64,000 nucleotides of DNA, from the NCBI GenBank assembly GCA_963699015.1, contig CAVOSX010000008.1, positions 496,001 through 560,000 on the forward strand. Direction: 5' to 3'. The notes below the pieces were generated by a model. That model saw only the letters and a program-made list of their open reading frames with translations, did not search any database and had not been told where the DNA came from. This DNA is from PALSA-505 sp963699015. Its GTDB lineage: Bacteria > Actinomycetota > Actinomycetes > Streptosporangiales > Streptosporangiaceae. Positions 60,317 to 64,000 of this stretch are shown here, piece by piece (position 1 is the first letter of the stretch; each line of letters begins with the position of its first letter). Made by a program: the position numbers and the translations under genes.

Positions 60317-61243
60317 GTGGACATACTGCAGGATCACCTCGCCAGGGCCCGCGCATCGGGCGGCGTCTTCGCCCGGTCGGTAGCGCTGCCCCCGTGGGGA
60401 CTGCGCCTGCCCGGGACGATCCAGTTGGCTCTGCATACCGTCGTCCAGGGCCGCGCATGGCTATGGCTCGAAGATCCGAGAGCTGCGCTGGAGCTTGCGC
60501 CGGGTGACCTGGCCCTCGTGCCGGGGGGTCCGGACCACCACATCGCGGACCAGCCGGATGCGGTCTGCATGTCACCCGAGCGCTTCCGTGAGCAGCATGC
60601 CGATGACGCGCACATCGACCATCAAGGAGCGACAGTATTCCTGTGCGGCGCCTACCGATTCTCCGGTGACGTTGGTCGCGGCCTGATCCGGACCCTGCCG
60701 CCGGCCCTGCTGCTGCGAGCTCCCGCCCACGACCCACTGCACGACGTCATCGCGCTGCTCTCACGAGAGCTGAGCGGCCCGGCCCCAGGGCATCAAACCG
60801 TTCTCGACCGCCTGCTCGATGTCCTGCTGGTGCTGGCATTGCGCGCCTGCCTAGAGCAGAGCCCGACGGCCCCTCGCTGGTATCAGGCCGCTAGTGACCC
60901 CCGGCTAAGCCCCGCCCTGCATGCGATTCACGCCGAAGCAGGCCACCCCTGGACCGTGCCCGAACTAGCGTCCCTGAGCGGGCTGTCCCGCCCGGCCTTC
61001 GCCCGGAACTTCGAACGATCACTCGGCCAAGCGCCGATGCAGTACCTAACAGACTGGCGGATGACCCTCGCCCGCGACTACCTGCGGACAGGCGAGCTGA
61101 CCCTCGCCCAGATCGCCAACCGGACCGGCTACGTTTCGCCGAACGCCTTCGCCGCAGCGTTCCGCCGGCACCACGGACAGCCCCCGGGCCGGTGGCAGCG
61201 AGGCGAGCTGGCCAGGCTGCCTGAGCCCATTCATGGCGGGTGA
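60317..61243 (+). CDS. AraC family transcriptional regulator with cupin-type sensor
   Basis: The 308-residue regulator has an N-terminal cupin-like domain (LHTVVQGRAWLWLED, LAPGDLALVPGGPDHHIAD) and a C-terminal AraC double helix-turn-helix (PWTVPELASLSGLSRPAFAR, LARDYLRTGELTLAQIANR, GYVSPNAFAAAFRRHHGQPP). The frame is open upstream, but the GTG at 60317 (VVDILQDHLARAR) fits the usual start. It probably activates the divergent NmrA-SnoaL pair through the direct repeats between them. Confidence 0.88.
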   Translation: MDILQDHLARARASGGVFARSVALPPWGLRLPGTIQLALHTVVQGRAWLWLEDPRAALELAPGDLALVPGGPDHHIADQPDAVCMSPERFREQHADDAHIDHQGATVFLCGAYRFSGDVGRGLIRTLPPALLLRAPAHDPLHDVIALLSRELSGPAPGHQTVLDRLLDVLLVLALRACLEQSPTAPRWYQAASDPRLSPALHAIHAEAGHPWTVPELASLSGLSRPAFARNFERSLGQAPMQYLTDWRMTLARDYLRTGELTLAQIANRTGYVSPNAFAAAFRRHHGQPPGRWQRGELARLPEPIHGG

Positions 61244-61274
61244 GGCCAGGCGATCCAGGTCGGCGGCTGCCCCA

Positions 61275-61520
61275 CCCAAGCCGGATGACGGTCGCCGTAA
61301 TCGAGCATATGGAACTCTTTGAACCCGATAGAGATCGCATACGCCGCCTCTTCGGCCGCGAGGTAGTCGCGCAAGGGGTATCCAGGGCCACGTTTGCCCC
61401 GGTCATGCTGCGATCGTCGTTATGGCCGCCGCAGTAGCGTCGATGTCCGGCCAGCGCGTAGACATCGGCCGCCCGCCCGGCGCCGATCAGCGGTCGGCGC
61501 CCTGCGGTGGGCGGTGCCGG
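61275..61520 (-). pseudogene. Decayed gene fragment, possibly phosphotransferase-like
   Basis: One minus-strand frame reads RRPLIGAGRAADVYALAGHR, similar to the glycine-rich loop at the start of aminoglycoside-phosphotransferase-like proteins. It continues GGHNDDRSMTGANVALDTP and then moves to a second frame, DYLAAEEAAYAISIGFKEFH with MLDYGDRHPAW. Both parts look coding but are separated by a frameshift, and the rest is missing. The name is tentative. Confidence 0.35.
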
Positions 61521-61730
61521 GCCGGACGAGCGAACATTCGTATCCTCACCGTTGCTGGCCCATCCCGCGGGCTGACCGCTTCGGCGGCGCGGCAGTGGTG
61601 CTGCCATCAGCTACTAACAGGGATAGTAAATGTGGGATGTTCAGGGATCCCGTTCCGGCAGGTGGTTCGGGCAGCCGACGGCAGGCAGCGCCCACGGCCG
61701 CTCCGCCCGGAGCTCCGCGACCTGCTCTGA

Positions 61731-61760
61731 GGGCCGCAAGTTCGAATCCGGCTCGGGTGC
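61731..61760 (+). repeat. Diverged copy of the tRNA-Arg 3' end (possible attachment site)
   Basis: GGCCGCAAGTTCGAATCCGG followed by CTCGGG matches the T-arm and acceptor side of tRNA-Arg(CCU) at 24 of 30 positions, in the same orientation. No tRNA folds around it. It may be the far attachment site of the element that left the integrase beside the tRNA 5 kb to the left. T-arm similarity alone could be coincidence. Confidence 0.45.
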
Positions 61761-61987
61761 TCGGGCGCAGCGCCGTGAAAACGGTACCGCCGGGCACCAA
61801 CGGTTTGTGAGTAAGGGCCGGCTGCCGGAGCGGGAACCGGGAGGGCTCTCTCAGCAAGAACAGGTGTCAGGCGACACCCCGAGCAGCTGGGCACCGCATC
61901 TCCACGCGGCCGCCACCCGAGCCGCATGCCGCTCACACCGGGCCGCCGTTGACTGACTCCCTGGCCTACCACCGGCGGGAGCACGCC

Positions 61988-62646
61988 ATGACCACAGACC
62001 CGATCGGCGCAATCCGCAACCGCACCGGCATGGCCGCCGGGCCTATGCCGGGGCAGGCCATGGGGATCCCCGCCGTCTCAACGTCAAGGGCTGGCTGCTG
62101 TGGATCGCCGGCTTCGTCAGCTTCCCGATTGCTGGGATCGCGGCCCAGGCTGCCGCTGGCCGGATCAATGATGCCGCCTCGGCGCTGGCCGGGGGTCTGG
62201 TCGCGGGCGCGGTCATCGGCGCCGGCCAGTGGCTGGCCGCCCGCCGCCTGCTCGGCGACCCGCTGGCCTGGATCGCTGCAACTGCGGCAGGCATGGGCAT
62301 TGGCCTGCTCGGCGGTGCGTGGGCGGTCGGCTACGGCACAAGCGTCGGCGAGCTGGCCGTGATGGGTGCCATCACCGGGGTCCCGCTCGGCGCCGCCCAA
62401 GCGTTCCTGCTCCGCAGCCGGGTGGCCAGCTCCTGGATGTGGGCGGCGGCCATGCCGCTGCTGTGGGCGCTGGGGTGGACGGTCACCGCCGCCGCCGGGG
62501 TTGGCGTTGACAGCCAGTACGCGGTCTTCGGTGCCTTCGGCGCGATTACCTTCATGGCACTGTCGGGGGTTTTGCTGGACCGGCTGCGCGCCTTCACCCC
62601 AGCCGCATCATCGCCACAGCACCGCCCGCCCACCGCGACCGCCTAG
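61988..62646 (+). pseudogene. Multi-span membrane protein, frameshifted near its start
   Basis: An ATG at 61988 opens MTTDPIGAIRNRTGMAAG, but membrane-protein coding lies in another frame from about 62066: RRLNVKGWLLWIAGFVSF, then AQAAAGRIND, VAGAVIGAGQWLAARRLL, WIAATAAGMGIGLLGGAWAV and three more spans to the stop at 62646. That frame has no start codon before 62293. A one- or two-base shift near 62070 would join both parts into a protein of about 218 residues with six spans. Family unrecognised. Confidence 0.55.
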
Positions 62647-62878
62647 CTGCCGCCCCCACAACAGCAGGTCGCCGAGCATGGCTAGCCGAGTTAACGACCG
62701 GGTGGTGGCCAGACCCGCCAGAAGATCAGACCAGCGGTCTCGTGCATGCGGAACGGCTCGTCGGCGCGACAGGATTGCTGTTCAGCCGGCACGGACGGCC
62801 AGCGCGCTGACCCGGGCCGGCGCACAAATAACGACACCGTGCTCTTGCTGCCTAGGTTGAGATGGGAACTGATCGTCG

Positions 62879-64000
62879 ATGCAGCCTGACACCAGGTACG
62901 CGAGGAGCGGGAATGTCCGTGTCGCCTATCAGGTCACGGGTGAGGGTCCGGTCGATCTGATTCTGGCGCCGGGTACTGCCTCTCATCTTGATCTGGACTG
63001 GGAGTGGCCAGAGAAGGCGAGCTTCCTGGAGCGGCTCGGCTCTTTCTGCCGGCTGATCCGTTTCGACAAGCGTGGAACGGGTCTCTCCGATCGTCCAACC
63101 GACGCCGCGACGCTCGAAGAGCGGATGGATGACATCAGGGCCGTGATGGATGCAGCCAGAAGCGACCGGGCAGTCATATTCGGGTACTCCGAAGGGGCCA
63201 ACCTGGCTGCCCTTTTCGCCGCAACGTACCCCCTGCGGACACGCGGTCTGTTGCTGTGGGGCGCTCAGGCCCGCTGGATCAGGGATGGCGACTATCCGTG
63301 GGGGCCAACCCGGGAGGAAGCCGACCAAGAGATCGCTTATCTCGCCGAGAACGGTGTCACCGTTGAGTACTTGACCGGGTCCGGGGCTGGCATTCCGAAG
63401 GATTTGACGCACGTCAGGTTCTTCATGCGTTATCTGCAGGCATCGGCCAGCCCGTCGGCCTTGGCGGCCCTCGAACGCATGCTCTGCCTGATCGATATGC
63501 GCGACATCCTGCCAAGCGTTCGCGTCCCCGTGGTGGTGATGAACCGGACCGGAGATCCGGTCGCCAACGTCGAGGCGGCCCGCGACTTTGCTGCCCGCAT
63601 CCCGGGTGCCCGGTTCGTCGAGCTCGCGGGGGACACTCACCCGTTCTTCACCGGGCCAGCCACCGGGGAGATCCTCGCCGAAATCGAGGCCTTCGTCACC
63701 GGAGTGCGGCCTTCCCCTGCAGCAGACCGCGTACTGGCCACCGTGTTGTTCACCGACATCGTCAGTTCCACCCAGAAGCTCGAGGCAATCGGCGACCAGC
63801 GCTGGCGGCAGCTTCTCGACAGCCACCACGTCCGGGTTCGCCAGCTCCTGGAGCATTACGCCGGAACCGAGATCGACACCACTGGCGACGGCTTCTTCGC
63901 CACCTTCGACGGGCCGACACGGGCGATTCGCTGCGCCTGCGCCATCGGCGATGCGATCCGGGAGATCGGGCTGGAGATCCGTGCTGGCCTGCATACCGGC
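62879..64000 (+). CDS. Alpha/beta hydrolase fused to a class III adenylate/guanylate cyclase domain (3' partial)
   Basis: The frame runs from ATG 62879 off the window edge (374 codons visible). The first 280 residues are an alpha/beta hydrolase with the nucleophile elbow FGYSEGANLAALFA, acid in NRTGDPVANVEA and His in LAGDTHPFF. Then follows a class III cyclase domain: VLATVLFTDIVSSTQKLEAI has the metal Asp, and EIDTTGDGFFATFDGP the second. Such fusions are common in actinobacteria; the hydrolase part may sense or process a ligand. Whether cAMP or cGMP is made cannot be judged from the visible part. Confidence 0.9.
   Translation, partial: MQPDTRYARSGNVRVAYQVTGEGPVDLILAPGTASHLDLDWEWPEKASFLERLGSFCRLIRFDKRGTGLSDRPTDAATLEERMDDIRAVMDAARSDRAVIFGYSEGANLAALFAATYPLRTRGLLLWGAQARWIRDGDYPWGPTREEADQEIAYLAENGVTVEYLTGSGAGIPKDLTHVRFFMRYLQASASPSALAALERMLCLIDMRDILPSVRVPVVVMNRTGDPVANVEAARDFAARIPGARFVELAGDTHPFFTGPATGEILAEIEAFVTGVRPSPAADRVLATVLFTDIVSSTQKLEAIGDQRWRQLLDSHHVRVRQLLEHYAGTEIDTTGDGFFATFDGPTRAIRCACAIGDAIREIGLEIRAGLHTG

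Noticed and set aside
61731..61760. Complete tRNA gene
   Set aside because: Only a T-arm-like part is present; no acceptor, D or anticodon arm folds around it.

Overview
The window is high-GC DNA from an actinomycete, probably a soil Streptomycetales/Streptosporangiales-type organism. Supporting signs are the galU-glp-moaC-mog gene order with a SepX/GlpR-like membrane protein, an F420-type LLM oxidoreductase, a DUF3052 protein, many ATGA/GTGA gene overlaps, and several LuxR, IclR, MarR and ECF-like regulators. No species can be named from sequence alone.

Region 1 (1-22.3 kb) is accessory DNA. An intact tRNA-Ala(CGC) gene lies on the minus strand at 22197-22270. Four further copies of its 3' half lie at 3181, 14234, 17582 and 19921. 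Three of the five (17582, 19921 and the tRNA itself) directly follow the decayed 3' end of the same type of tyrosine integrase, and four are flanked by repeated arm-like sites (GTTGCTGTAC). This looks like successive or tandem integrations at one tRNA, now mostly decayed. The cargo includes two sigma factors with SnoaL-like C-termini, SDR enzymes, a 3-methyladenine glycosylase, a TetR-controlled hydrolase, two LuxR regulators, an IS110 transposase gene with a possible bridge-RNA leader, a MarR gene broken by a TAG codon, a 523-residue orphan protein of lower GC, a secreted orphan protein and a DUF2252 protein.

Region 2 (22.3-31.5 kb) is core-like. On the minus strand, galU, glp (moeA-type), moaC and mog form a tightly overlapping cluster, followed further downstream by a GNAT acetyltransferase and a SepX/GlpR-like membrane protein. 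Divergently lie 5-formyltetrahydrofolate cyclo-ligase, an FmdB-type zinc ribbon protein and methylthioadenosine phosphorylase, then a large secreted protein closed by a strong hairpin terminator.

Region 3 (31.5-53.1 kb) holds the main biology. A MoxR ATPase and a VWA protein (CoxD/CoxE-like) lie at 31.9-33.9 kb. A long minus-strand operon running 53.1 to 45.8 kb carries coxM, coxS, coxL, an XdhC-YHS fusion, coxG and five small single-span membrane proteins. CoxL has the AYRCSFR active-site motif that marks form I aerobic CO dehydrogenase, but its reading frame is broken by a one-base shift near 49577. Between these groups is a plus-strand catabolic operon: IclR regulator, CaiB-type CoA transferase, citrate-synthase-like lyase, and a LigB/LigA-type ring-cleavage dioxygenase pair. 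An amidohydrolase and a quinone-oxidoreductase-like enzyme diverge from it. Matching palindromes lie in front of both arms. The molybdenum-cofactor genes of region 2 could supply the CO dehydrogenase, though that is inference.

Region 4 (53.1-64 kb) is mixed: a methyltransferase, DUF3052, two MBL-fold enzymes, then tRNA-Arg(CCU) at 56510 followed at once by a frameshifted integrase. Beyond it are a VOC protein and MarR pair with two shared palindromes, an NmrA-type reductase with a SnoaL protein, an AraC regulator, decayed genes, an att-like copy of the tRNA-Arg 3' end near 61731, and a hydrolase-adenylate cyclase fusion running off the right edge. The 56.6-61.7 kb stretch may be a second decayed island.
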